In this document: positions 35,295 to 43,981 of the stretch, piece by piece | Position numbering within the stretch: the stretch's first letter is position 1 | Layout: every line of letters starts with the position of its first letter | Assembly (NCBI RefSeq): GCF_000428845.1 | Contig: NZ_AUAS01000012.1 | Location: 1-64,000 of the forward strand | Length of the DNA stretch: 64,000 nt | DNA from: Dyadobacter alkalitolerans DSM 23607 | GTDB lineage: Bacteria > Bacteroidota > Bacteroidia > Cytophagales > Spirosomataceae | Direction of reading: 5' to 3' | The notes under the pieces: generated by a model | Seen by the model: only the letters and a program-made list of their open reading frames with translations | Database searches by the model: none | Told to the model about the DNA's origin: nothing | Position numbers and translations under genes: made by a program

Positions 35295-35315
35295 ATTGTA
35301 TCAATATGTTACAAT
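35295..35315. promoter_or_regulatory. Candidate operator ATTGTA-N9-TACAAT
   Basis: Perfect 6+6 inverted repeat with a 9-base spacer midway between the divergent carboxylesterase and NrtR-like genes. Size and place suit a dimeric winged-helix regulator such as the adjacent gene product; this is an inference. Confidence 0.45.
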
Positions 35316-35379
35316 GATAATTTAAATTCTGCCTGTTAGCAAATCTTTTTGTTACTTGCCCATATAATGCAAGCAAGCC

Positions 35380-36126
35380 ATGGATCAGGATTTTAAAAAA
35401 CAGGAAACAAACTTTACAGGAGCAGGTTATCTGCCCGGAATTGCGATTGACACCGTCATTTTTGGTTTTCATAAAAATGAGCTGAAAGTGCTGCTGCTAA
35501 CCTATAAGAACACAGGTTTTTTTGCCCTGCCCGGCGGCTTTGTACATGAAGATGAAGACATTAATCAAGCCGCGCGGCGCATCCTTTTGCACAGGACGGG
35601 ACTGGAAGATATTTTTCTTGAACAATTTTACACGTTCGGGGAGAAAAGTCGGCATGATACTGAGCCGCTTAAAAAAATTATGGCTGCCCGCGGTTTTGTT
35701 CCGGATGATAAGCACTGGCTGCTGGCCCGCTTCGTATCTGTGGGTTATTACGCGCTTGTAGATTTTACCAAAGCGATTCCCAAACCCGACAGCATTTCAG
35801 ACAGCTGTGAATGGTTTAATTTAACCGAGCTTCCCAAGCTCATGCAGGACCACGAGCACATTCTGGCCAAAGCCCTGCAAACCATTCAGCTGGATTTAGA
35901 TCACAAACTGATTGGCTTTAACCTACTTCCCGAGCAGTTCACCATGGGCGAGCTGCAAGGACTTTATGAGACTATTTTAAACAAAAAGCTGCTCCGGGCA
36001 GCCTTCCAGCGCAAAATGCTGGGCCTGGGCATACTGGAACGAATCGCAAAAAAATGGACGGGAGGTGCTCATAAGGCTCCGTACTTGTACAGGTTTCTTC
36101 CCTATCCCAGCCCGGAGGCCCGATGA
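35380..36126 (+). CDS. NrtR/AraR-like Nudix-domain transcriptional regulator
   Basis: A 248-residue protein. Residues about 15-160 are a Nudix fold (AIDTVIFGFHKNELKVLLLT) and residues 175-245 a winged helix (LPEQFTMGELQGLYETILNK, LRAAFQRKMLGLGILERIAK). The Nudix box is ruined for catalysis: in the REuxEExG segment it has R67 but Ile68, His71 and Arg72 instead of the three Glu (RILLHRTG). Such proteins, for example NrtR and Bacteroides AraR, act as sugar- or nucleotide-sensing repressors. It is divergent from the carboxylesterase gene with palindromes between, so that gene and itself are the natural targets. Ligand unknown. Confidence 0.87.
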   Translation: MDQDFKKQETNFTGAGYLPGIAIDTVIFGFHKNELKVLLLTYKNTGFFALPGGFVHEDEDINQAARRILLHRTGLEDIFLEQFYTFGEKSRHDTEPLKKIMAARGFVPDDKHWLLARFVSVGYYALVDFTKAIPKPDSISDSCEWFNLTELPKLMQDHEHILAKALQTIQLDLDHKLIGFNLLPEQFTMGELQGLYETILNKKLLRAAFQRKMLGLGILERIAKKWTGGAHKAPYLYRFLPYPSPEAR

Positions 36127-36155
36127 GCACGCCGCGTCCGCTATAATAGATCCGG

Positions 36156-36338
36156 TTACATTCTGCCCGCCGAATCCGTGGACATTGTATCTGTCCCCAT
36201 TTCTGTCTGCATGGTATCCATACCTGTTGAATCCATATTTGCCTCAGTGCCTTCTGCATTTTTGTTGCCATTACAAGCTGCCAGACTCAGAAGTGCACTT
36301 AGGCTCAGGAATGAAACTACTCTTACGATCGCTTTCAT
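36156..36338 (-). CDS. Small lipoprotein
   Basis: A 60-residue protein with a clear lipoprotein signal (FLSLSALLSLAAC, Cys22). The mature part of 39 residues is a simple Asp/Thr/Ser/Met-rich tail (MDSTGMDTMQTEMGTDTMST) with eight Met counting its start and the final one. No Cys or His beside the lipid Cys. Similar small methionine-rich lipoprotein tails occur in this phylum; metal binding through Met is possible but not shown. It is convergent with the NrtR-like gene (29-base gap). Confidence 0.65.
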   Translation of the reverse strand: MKAIVRVVSFLSLSALLSLAACNGNKNAEGTEANMDSTGMDTMQTEMGTDTMSTDSAGRM

Positions 36339-36484
36339 AAATTTCGGTTTTAGGTGAAAATTTCTGCTTTATCAAAAAACCGTTCCATCATCACGCCTTC
36401 CGATACATTTTAAATGAGATATCCGCCTGTGAATGAGCAAGATTAAGCTACACAGATAGCGCGCGGGCTGGTCTGGGTTTATTT

Positions 36485-36500
36485 TTCCAATATTTTGGAA
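36485..36500. promoter_or_regulatory. Palindrome TTCCAA-TATT-TTGGAA
   Basis: Perfect 6+6 inverted repeat with a 4-base spacer, 154 bases upstream of the ABC ATPase gene, in a 315-base gene-free stretch. Role unknown. Confidence 0.35.
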
Positions 36501-36518
36501 TTCTGCATCTGTTCAATT

Positions 36519-36537
36519 TACTTTGAAACACAAAGTA
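36519..36537. promoter_or_regulatory. Candidate operator TACTTTG-N5-CAAAGTA
   Basis: Perfect 7+7 inverted repeat with a 5-base spacer, 117 bases upstream of the ABC ATPase start. The length suits a dimeric repressor. No regulator gene is adjacent. It is followed by TATATAG. Nothing else is seen in the 36339-36653 gap. Confidence 0.5.
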
Positions 36538-36653
36538 CTTTATATAGTTCCATACATACAGTCCATTACGTTTGAATATGCTTTCAAGGTTTACATTACT
36601 GCTTCTGAGTTTGTCCTATACCCCGACTCAGCAAATCATAAAAAATTGAAATC

Positions 36654-37562
36654 ATGAAACTGGAAATCAGTGGCTTATCAAAGTCATACCGGAATGACAG
36701 CTCCGGCGGAACTGTGCAGGCATTAGCCAACATCAGCCTTACTATTCCCAGCGGCATGTACGGTTTGCTAGGACCGAACGGAGCTGGAAAATCGACACTG
36801 ATGCGCATTTTGGCCACATTACAGGAACCCGATTCAGGCAGCATCAGACTTGGCGATATGGATGTGATCGCTCAGAAAGAGGAGGTGCGCAGGACACTGG
36901 GTTATCTCCCACAGGAATTCGGGGTTTATCCCAAAGCAAGAGCCGAAGAATTGCTCGAATATTTCGCCGTACTGAAAGGTTTTTCAAACCGCAATTCCAG
37001 AAAAGAGATCGTGGAAGCACTGTTACGCAAAACGAACCTGTGGGATGTGCGCAAGCAGCGGCTGGGCGGCTACTCGGGCGGAATGCGCCAACGCTTCGGT
37101 GTGGCTGTGGCGCTGCTGGGTAATCCTAAGCTCCTGATCGTTGATGAGCCGACGGCCGGCCTGGACCCTGCCGAACGCGTCAGGTTTCTGAACCTGCTCA
37201 GTGAGCTTGGGGAAAACAGTGTCGTGATCCTTTCCACGCATATTGTTGAGGACGTTTCCGAGCTCTGCACCAATATGGCCATCATCATCAAAGGAAAAAT
37301 ACTGCTCGAAGCCCAGCCGCTGCAAGCCGTATCGATGCTGAAAGGAAAGATCTGGCGAAAACTGATTGAGAAAAACCAGCTGGCCGATCTGGCGAGAGAT
37401 TACCGGATCATTTCCACAAAGCTGCTCAGCGGGCGTACAATGGTACACGTGCACAGCGAGCTGGCTGTCGGCAGTGGTTTCGAGCTGGTTGAGCCCAGTC
37501 TCGAAGATGTGTATTTTACTACCATGGCCGGAAACGATCATTTTAGCTCATACCAGAAATAA
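36654..37562 (+). CDS. ABC transporter ATP-binding protein
   Basis: A 302-residue cytosolic ATPase. Walker A GPNGAGKST is at residues 40-48, the Q-loop at YLPQEFGVYP, the signature in GGYSGGMRQR, Walker B in LLIVDEPTAGLDP and the switch His in ILSTHIVEDV. The C-terminal 80 residues are the usual coupling extension of the CcmA-like exporters. The gene is 10 bases upstream of the permease/M1 gene and is clearly its ATPase partner. A palindromic candidate operator lies upstream. Confidence 0.95.
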   Translation: MKLEISGLSKSYRNDSSGGTVQALANISLTIPSGMYGLLGPNGAGKSTLMRILATLQEPDSGSIRLGDMDVIAQKEEVRRTLGYLPQEFGVYPKARAEELLEYFAVLKGFSNRNSRKEIVEALLRKTNLWDVRKQRLGGYSGGMRQRFGVAVALLGNPKLLIVDEPTAGLDPAERVRFLNLLSELGENSVVILSTHIVEDVSELCTNMAIIIKGKILLEAQPLQAVSMLKGKIWRKLIEKNQLADLARDYRIISTKLLSGRTMVHVHSELAVGSGFELVEPSLEDVYFTTMAGNDHFSSYQK

Positions 37563-37572
37563 ACATTCAGCC

Positions 37573-40500
37573 ATGCAGTTTTTTGAGATCTTTCGCTTCG
37601 AATTTGTCTATCAGGCGCGCCGGCCCTGGCTATGGGTTTTTGCTGTGGTTGTAATGGTCCTATCGTTTCTAATGACGCGGGACGGATCGGTATCGGAGGT
37701 GCTTTATGCAGATTTTTTTCTCAATTCTCCATTTTCCATTGCCCTAACCACGGTCTTTGGCAGCTTGATATGGCTGGTAATTGCTGCTTCTGTCGCCGGA
37801 GAAGCCGCCGCCCGGGATGTGGCCGTGCGGATGTATCCGCTCATTTATACTTCTCCGGTCAGTAAGGCCCATTATTTGGGAGGACGCTTCTTTGCTGCAC
37901 TGCTGCTGAATGCTTGTATCCTGCTTTTTGTGCAGGCTGGCATTCTGCTGGGTGTTTACCTGCCGGGCGTAGATCCCGAGCTGATCGGACCCTTCCGGCC
38001 GGCCGCATTCCTGACAGCCTATATGTTCATTTCAATGCCCAATGCATTTGCGGCAACAGCAATCCAGTTTTGGCTGGCCGCCAGAAGCGGCCGGGTGATG
38101 GCTGGCTATCTGGGAAGCTTTTTCCTGATTTTTATGGGCTTTTTTGTGGCTTCGCTGCTGCTTTTCAAAAGTAGTTCCGGAACGCTGCTGGACCCGATCG
38201 GTATTCGTTTCCTGGTGGAAGACATTGCCCGTTTGTGGACGCCGATCCAAAAAAACACCCGCCTGCTCACCATGGAAGGCGCCTTACTTGCCAACAGACT
38301 TCTCTGGCTCGGCGTCGGTATGCTGGTTGCTTTGCTGGCATTTTTCACCTTTCACTTTAAGCACCGAACCGGCCGTAGTACGGCCAGCCGTTTCAAAGCA
38401 TTCAATACAGGGCCCGCGTTTAACACCGATCCAGCCAGTTTCCGGGCAACCAGATTAGTCCAGGATTTGCCGCCAGGTTTTGGATTTGCGTTTCACAGCC
38501 GGCAAACATTTGCCATTGGCTGCTCATCCTTTCAATCCATTGCCAGCAGCTGGGCAGGTCTTACCATGCTGATATTCATACCATTGCTGGCCATTTTGGT
38601 TATTACGGATCAGATGGGGGCAATGGGAACGCCGATTTTACCTACCACTTCGCGCGTGGCTGTGGAATTGACCGGCTCCATGTCCGATGAGCTCAACCGA
38701 TGGGTCATTGTGCCGTTTCTGATCATCTTTTTTGCCGGAGAGCTGGTCTGGCGCGAGCGTGACGCGCGAATCAACGAACTAACCGACACCATGCCGGGCT
38801 CGGAATGGCCACTGTTCCTGGGTAAATTCCTGGCGATGGCGCTGCTGCTCGGATTATTTATGGCTGCCCTTACTGCTGCCGGTCTGCTTTCCCAGCTATT
38901 GATGGGTTACTATGATTTCCAGATCGGGTTGTATCTGAAAATCATGTTTGGATTCCAGCTCACCGAGTATCTGCTTTTCGCACTTTTGGCCCTGGCTGTG
39001 CATGTCATTGTAGATCACAAATACATCGGGCACCTGGTGGCGATCCTGTGCTTTGTATTTATAGCGCTGCTGGCGGCAATGTTTGGCATCGAACATAACC
39101 TGCTTATCTACGGAGCCGGACCCAGGTGGTCTCATACGGAAATGGCCGGGTTTGGCAGTTCCGTCGGGCCGTGGCTATGGTTTAAGCTTTACTGGACGGC
39201 GTGGGCGGTGCTGCTGGCGGTTGCGGCGAAATTATTTTGGGTAAGGGGTTTAAGCAAAAAATCGTCAGCCAGGCTTTGGATTGCGCGTTTCCGACTTACC
39301 AGCGCAACCATTCTTACAGCAGGTTCAGCCGTCACGCTTATCCTGACTACCGGAGGTTTTATTTTTTATAATACCAATATTTTAAACAAATACCGGACGT
39401 CCTCCGATGTAAAGCAGCTGCAAGCCGACTATGAAAAACTCTACGGCCGCTACGCAGCAGCGCCCCAACCCACCCTGACGGCCACCCAGCTACAAGTTGA
39501 ATTCTACCCGGACCAGCGAATCATTACCATTCAAGGCACCTATACATTGATCAATACTCATCAACAGGCAATCGACTTGATCCATATCGCTACTGCCACA
39601 GGGGCAGTTGAAACGGCAAACCTGCGTTTTGACCAAAAAGCAAAGCCGGTTATTGAAGACAATGCGCACGGTTACCGCATTTATGTATTGGAAAAACCAC
39701 TTGCAGCCGGAGATACCATGCAAATGAAGTTCAACCTGCGGATTTCCCGCCAAGGCTTCGGCAACTCGGGCAATGACCCGGCTTTGCAGGAAAATGTCAG
39801 CTATTTTACCAGCGAGCACTTATTCCCGTTCATCGGCTACCGGCGGCATCGCGAGCTCATCGGCAGCGCAGACCGCCGAAAGTACGGGCTTGAAGCCCGG
39901 CCGGTCATTGCCTCATTGTATGCCCACGAAGGCCAGGCGCCCGGATCGCGCGGCGGGGGCGTTGCTTTTGATGCAGTAGTAGGAACGCACAAGGGCCAGG
40001 TAGCCGTGGCGCCTGGGGCATTGCGCCGAAGCTGGGCCCGCGGCAACCGAAGCTACTTTCATTACAGAACCGATGCACCCATAGGCAGCGAGTGGGCTTT
40101 TTTCTCTGCCAATTTTGCCATTCATAAATCGCGCTTGCCGGATACAGCCCAGCTTGGACGCGATATCGACATTCGCATCTATCATCACCCCGCGCATACG
40201 GAGCATGTAAAGCGCGTGGCGCAAAGTGCGCAGGCTTCACTGAAGTATTACATCAGCCAATTCGGTCCTTGTCCATACAATCACCTGACGCTCGTGGAAC
40301 ATCCCGGCGCGCGTGGGATTGGCGGCCACGCTGAGGCAAGCCTGATCTCTTACGGTCAGGGTTTTGCGTACTGGCTTGCCAAAGATGGAAATAATGGTCT
40401 TGATTTTCCATACTTTGTCATTGCCCACGAGGTGGCCCATCAATGGACGCTGCCCTATGCGGTAGTGGAAGGGTTATCGTTTCTCAGCGAAGGACTGGCG

Positions 40501-41208
40501 ACTTACTCTGCATTGCAGGCCGTGAAGGCCGCACGTGGCGGTCAGTCATTGCGCCAGCTTTTGCAGCAACTCCGAGAGCACCATCCGCACGCGCCGATAC
40601 GCCGCGGCGAGCCCTTGCTTCGGGCACTGGATCCGTATCTGGGTTACAGGCGGGGACCTTTCGCCATGTACGCGTTAAGCGAGTACATGGGCGCTGATAA
40701 AGTAAACGGTGCGCTTAGAGATTTGATTAAAAAACATGATGCACCCTCCGCACCGCTCGCTACCACGCTGGATCTGTATCGAGAGCTGAAAGCCGTTACG
40801 CCGGACTCTTTAAAATATCTTTTGCACGATTTGTTTGAGGTTAATACATATTGGGAATTCAAAACAGAGCGGGCTGTGGCAAAACAGACCAATGCTGGCG
40901 CCTGGGATGTCGTACTAACCTTTCAGGCGCGTAAAACGGTTTATGACAGCGCAGGTGTGGTGACCGAGCCAAAAATCGACGACTGGGTGCAGGTTGGTGT
41001 TTTTGCAGTTGGCGGCCAAGGTGACGGACTAACCAAACCGATCCAGGTTCAAATGCACCGCATCCGCTCCGGCAGGCAAACAATAACGCTTAACGTACCG
41101 CATAAGCCAGTCCGGGCGGGCCTGGATCCCTATCATTTGCTTGACTGGGAGCAGGGCTATGGCGATAATGTTCAGGAAATATCCTCAGCGCAGCCGGCCC
41201 TTCCTTAG
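37573..41208 (+). CDS. ABC permease fused to M1-type aminopeptidase
   Basis: A 1211-residue protein in two parts. Residues about 1-640 hold around twelve membrane helices in two ABC-2-like blocks, starting FRFEFVYQARRPWLWVFAVV. Residues about 690-1200 are an outward-facing gluzincin domain with HEVAHQW at 952-958 and a second Glu in FLSEGLATYS (E973). The spacing between His956 and Glu973 is 16 residues, shorter than the 18 of classical M1 enzymes, and the GxMEN motif is not seen (GIGGHAEAS), so activity is not certain. An open frame runs from 37366 but overlaps the ATPase gene; ATG at 37573 gives the natural start. The fusion is a known Bacteroidota pattern. It probably exports and trims or senses peptides; cargo unknown. 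Confidence 0.88.
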   Translation: MQFFEIFRFEFVYQARRPWLWVFAVVVMVLSFLMTRDGSVSEVLYADFFLNSPFSIALTTVFGSLIWLVIAASVAGEAAARDVAVRMYPLIYTSPVSKAHYLGGRFFAALLLNACILLFVQAGILLGVYLPGVDPELIGPFRPAAFLTAYMFISMPNAFAATAIQFWLAARSGRVMAGYLGSFFLIFMGFFVASLLLFKSSSGTLLDPIGIRFLVEDIARLWTPIQKNTRLLTMEGALLANRLLWLGVGMLVALLAFFTFHFKHRTGRSTASRFKAFNTGPAFNTDPASFRATRLVQDLPPGFGFAFHSRQTFAIGCSSFQSIASSWAGLTMLIFIPLLAILVITDQMGAMGTPILPTTSRVAVELTGSMSDELNRWVIVPFLIIFFAGELVWRERDARINELTDTMPGSEWPLFLGKFLAMALLLGLFMAALTAAGLLSQLLMGYYDFQIGLYLKIMFGFQLTEYLLFALLALAVHVIVDHKYIGHLVAILCFVFIALLAAMFGIEHNLLIYGAGPRWSHTEMAGFGSSVGPWLWFKLYWTAWAVLLAVAAKLFWVRGLSKKSSARLWIARFRLTSATILTAGSAVTLILTTGGFIFYNTNILNKYRTSSDVKQLQADYEKLYGRYAAAPQPTLTATQLQVEFYPDQRIITIQGTYTLINTHQQAIDLIHIATATGAVETANLRFDQKAKPVIEDNAHGYRIYVLEKPLAAGDTMQMKFNLRISRQGFGNSGNDPALQENVSYFTSEHLFPFIGYRRHRELIGSADRRKYGLEARPVIASLYAHEGQAPGSRGGGVAFDAVVGTHKGQVAVAPGALRRSWARGNRSYFHYRTDAPIGSEWAFFSANFAIHKSRLPDTAQLGRDIDIRIYHHPAHTEHVKRVAQSAQASLKYYISQFGPCPYNHLTLVEHPGARGIGGHAEASLISYGQGFAYWLAKDGNNGLDFPYFVIAHEVAHQWTLPYAVVEGLSFLSEGLATYSALQAVKAARGGQSLRQLLQQLREHHPHAPIRRGEPLLRALDPYLGYRRGPFAMYALSEYMGADKVNGALRDLIKKHDAPSAPLATTLDLYRELKAVTPDSLKYLLHDLFEVNTYWEFKTERAVAKQTNAGAWDVVLTFQARKTVYDSAGVVTEPKIDDWVQVGVFAVGGQGDGLTKPIQVQMHRIRSGRQTITLNVPHKPVRAGLDPYHLLDWEQGYGDNVQEISSAQPALP

Positions 41209-41228
41209 CTAATTGAGCTCTTTAAGGC

Positions 41229-41912
41229 TTAAATACTAACAAACCATCCGATTGTAAGCCAGAACTGCTGGGCTTTTGAAGGATTGTCGAATTCATTGAC
41301 ACGGTACTCGACTCCGAGCTCTATTTTGTTGTTGTCGGTAGCATTGTACCCCAAAGCAAGTAATCCGCGAATTTCAAGATCCGCATCGCCGTCTGACCAT
41401 ATGCCCAGATACTCGTTGTTGACTTTGCTGTAAAATTCACGGGGGTCGATCTGCCGGCCGCTTAATGGCAATTCCAGCCCCAGCCGATACCGCGCCCGAA
41501 ACTCAGGAGATTCCGATGGACTGAATGTTTCATCGGTCACGACCCGGTGCGCCAGGCTGATTACTTCCAGATTTTGAACATTACTGAATTGCTGAATGAG
41601 GCGGTGAGTGAATTCCTTGCCATCCCACCTGACCAGATAGCCCGCTCCCAGGGTGTTGTCTGCAGAGATTTTCCTGGTGACTACCGTACTTAAATCGGTT
41701 CTTTCATATCGCAGCCGGCGGCTGAGGGCGGTTTCAGGCTCTCTTTCGAAGAATATCTGTCTTGCTTCCAGCTTTGTATTCAGCTTCCAGCCGGGTGCAA
41801 GTTTTATATTCACATTAATTTGCGGAAGCGTGCCGGTCCTGAAATTGCGTTGACCCAATACGGCCAAAGGCAACATCACCAGGAAAAGACAGTTAAGAGC
41901 GTATCTGTACAT
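41229..41912 (-). CDS. DUF2490 outer-membrane protein
   Basis: A 227-residue exported protein with signal peptide about 1-20 (LNCLFLVMLPLAVLGQ). The beta-rich remainder has strands typical of the DUF2490 family: KLAPGWKLNTKLEARQIFFE, RYERTDLSTVVTRKI, NTLGAGYLVRWDGKEFTHRL, ARYRLGLELPLSGRQIDPRE, and the end KIELGVEYRVNEF, FWLTIGWFVSI. It is likely a small outer-membrane barrel. Its ATG overlaps the stop codon of the upstream gene by one base (TAATG), so the two are translationally coupled. Convergent with the ABC/M1 gene. Confidence 0.82.
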   Translation of the reverse strand: MYRYALNCLFLVMLPLAVLGQRNFRTGTLPQINVNIKLAPGWKLNTKLEARQIFFEREPETALSRRLRYERTDLSTVVTRKISADNTLGAGYLVRWDGKEFTHRLIQQFSNVQNLEVISLAHRVVTDETFSPSESPEFRARYRLGLELPLSGRQIDPREFYSKVNNEYLGIWSDGDADLEIRGLLALGYNATDNNKIELGVEYRVNEFDNPSKAQQFWLTIGWFVSI

Positions 41913-42502
41913 TAATAGATCAGATTATCCGTGTTACGCTGAACGATCTGATGAATGCTCACAATCGCTCCGTTTTCTTCGGCCAGCACTTCAAAATAAC
42001 TTTCCAGTTTATCCCTGGTCCCTTTCAATACAAGCTCATATCTGGTCTGTACGCCCTTTGCAGCCATGTTTTCAAGCAGGGATTTTTTCAATGCGGCCAC
42101 TGGCCCGTTCCAGTGAAGCTGTGTTTTCACGATCTTATAACGTGAAAATTCCTTGCGCAGATTATCCGTTAATGTGGCCCGGCTGCCTCCCTCCATGGCA
42201 TCTATACCCGACACGATTTCGACGTCCCGGATATTTCCTGATTCATCGAATTCAATGCTATACCGCTTTTTTGAATGTTTCAGTTTCGCTTCAATGGAAT
42301 TTCCAGTCAGGCTTTCTTCCCTATACCAATGAATTTTTGATTTTGTAAAAACCGAATTGACGAAGTCAGCCGCTGGTTGCGGAACCGCGTCGGGTTTAAT
42401 GCTGAATTCGCGCTCATACTTTTTCTGTGCTGAGCACGGATTCCATAGCACCCCGGCCATCAGCACAAAAATGAGATTTATGAAGGATTGTTTACTTTTC
42501 AC
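41912..42502 (-). CDS. Secreted PepSY-like protein
   Basis: A 196-residue secreted protein with signal peptide about 1-25 (FINLIFVLMAGVLWNPCSA). The mature part has a PepSY/BLIP-like repeat style: about 35-110 (VPQPAADFVNSVFTKSKIHW, KKRYSIEFDESGNIRDVEIV) and about 115-190 (YKIVKTQLHWNGPVAALKKS, RYELVLKGTRDKLESYFEVL). Such domains bind peptides or inhibit proteases; function here is not known. First gene of a pair with the DUF2490 gene (one-base overlap), 82 bases after the upstream MFS gene. Confidence 0.6.
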   Translation of the reverse strand: MKSKQSFINLIFVLMAGVLWNPCSAQKKYEREFSIKPDAVPQPAADFVNSVFTKSKIHWYREESLTGNSIEAKLKHSKKRYSIEFDESGNIRDVEIVSGIDAMEGGSRATLTDNLRKEFSRYKIVKTQLHWNGPVAALKKSLLENMAAKGVQTRYELVLKGTRDKLESYFEVLAEENGAIVSIHQIVQRNTDNLIY

Positions 42503-42584
42503 CAGCGCATTCGTTTAACATTATTTACTTATGCTTTAATAGTAACGTAAGCCTGAGCGAAAAAAGGTTCTGCAAACATTCTAA

Positions 42585-43898
42585 TTACCGCTCTTGATCC
42601 TGGATCTGGTAATGATAGGCTTTTTTGGATGGGATGCGGGAAAGCAGGATCAGTCCGAAAACGAAAATCACTAAAAGGGCCAGAATGCTGTTTCGCATGC
42701 TTCCCGTCAGGTACTCGACCGTACCGTAGATGAATGTGCCTACGACGATGGCGAGCTTTTCGGTTACGTCATAAAAACTGAAATAAGAGGCTGTATCAGT
42801 GATATTTTCGGGGATCAGCTTGGAGTAGGTCGAGCGGGAAAGCGATTGTATTCCACCCATCACCATGCCGACAGCGCAGGCGACAAAATAGAATTCCATG
42901 GCCTCAGTGGTGTAATAGGCCCCTGTACAGATTCCGATCCAGATAGAAACGCCAACCATCAGAGCGAAAATATTGCCGATTTTTCCTGAGAGCCAGGCGA
43001 ATGCAAATGAGCCGATGATGCCCACGATCTGAATTAGCAGAACCGTGACGATCAGGCTTTGCGATGGCAGTTTCAGCTCGGTTGCCCCAAAGATCGTTGC
43101 CACATACATAACTGTTCGCAGACCCATGGTGTAAATGAAAAATGCGCTGAGAAATTTTGCCAGAAAGGGCTGTTGACCCAAATTGAAATAAACCTTTTTA
43201 AGCTCTGCAAAGCCATTGAAAATCCAGTTTCCCGGCTTTTGCTTTGCGGCTTTATTAGCGGGTAAATATTTGAAGGGGATCTGGGCAAAAAGTATCCACC
43301 AAAGCCCGACGGTAAAAAAAGAAATCCGGGCAGGAAGCGCTTTATCGGTAATGCCGTAAAATCCGGGCGCTAAGATCATGCTCAGATTAAACAACAACAG
43401 CAGCACGCTTCCCAGGTAACCCAGAGAAAAGCCCCGGGCACTATATGCATCAAAGCGGTCTTCGGTGGCTATTTCGGGCAGGTAGGAATCGTAAAAAACA
43501 ATGCTTCCACTCCACCCGATCAGACTCAGGGCAAACAGGATGACGGAAGGCATCAGGGTGTCTTTGGTAAAAAAATAAAGCAGCATACAGCTGACAGCGC
43601 CCAGGTAGCAGAAGAACTTCATGAATTTTTTCTTCTTGCCACTATAATCGGCGACAGCGGTGCATAAGGGGATCAGAAGCGCAGTGATAAGAAAAGAAGC
43701 CGAAACTGTGTAGGTGAACAGCACCGAACTTTTGATTTGAAACCCAAAAAAATCAGTGAAAAGGTTTCCCGAAGCCTTTAAGGCAGTGGCGCTGAAATAA
43801 ACGGGGAAAATGCTTGATACGATAACAAGGGCGTGAACTGAATTAGCCCAGTCGTACATATACCAGGCGTTTATAATTTTTGGGTCGTTCTTTTTCAT
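42585..43898 (-). CDS. MFS transporter (UMF1/Atg22-like)
   Basis: A 437-residue inner-membrane protein with about twelve helices. It opens KIINAWYMYDWANSVHALVI, the UMF1-family start in which YDWANS is typical, and contains ALLIPLCTAVADYSGKKKKF, the loop-2 motif of MFS proteins. The end reads SFYDVTEKLAIVVGTFIYGT, also family-typical. Bacterial members are annotated as permeases of unknown substrate, often linked to amino acid or nucleoside efflux. Minus strand; a terminator of the upstream lipoprotein gene lies just before it, so it has its own transcription. Confidence 0.87.
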   Translation of the reverse strand: MKKNDPKIINAWYMYDWANSVHALVIVSSIFPVYFSATALKASGNLFTDFFGFQIKSSVLFTYTVSASFLITALLIPLCTAVADYSGKKKKFMKFFCYLGAVSCMLLYFFTKDTLMPSVILFALSLIGWSGSIVFYDSYLPEIATEDRFDAYSARGFSLGYLGSVLLLLFNLSMILAPGFYGITDKALPARISFFTVGLWWILFAQIPFKYLPANKAAKQKPGNWIFNGFAELKKVYFNLGQQPFLAKFLSAFFIYTMGLRTVMYVATIFGATELKLPSQSLIVTVLLIQIVGIIGSFAFAWLSGKIGNIFALMVGVSIWIGICTGAYYTTEAMEFYFVACAVGMVMGGIQSLSRSTYSKLIPENITDTASYFSFYDVTEKLAIVVGTFIYGTVEYLTGSMRNSILALLVIFVFGLILLSRIPSKKAYHYQIQDQER

Positions 43899-43925
43899 TC
43901 AGGGTTGAATTTGGCACAAAATAAT

Positions 43926-43954
43926 AAAAGCGGCAGATTTAACCGGCCGCTTTT
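43926..43954 (-). terminator. Terminator after 43982 lipoprotein gene
   Basis: 9-base stem AAAAGCGGC / GCCGCTTTT, loop of 11 bases, with T-tail on the minus strand (TTTTATTAT). It lies between the lipoprotein gene and the MFS gene. Confidence 0.75.
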
Positions 43955-43981
43955 ACTGAATTATACCAAAAAGTGAATTGT

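Noticed and set aside
37366-37572. 69-residue extension of the ABC/M1 frame
   Set aside because: Overlaps the ATPase gene in another frame and lacks conserved sequence.
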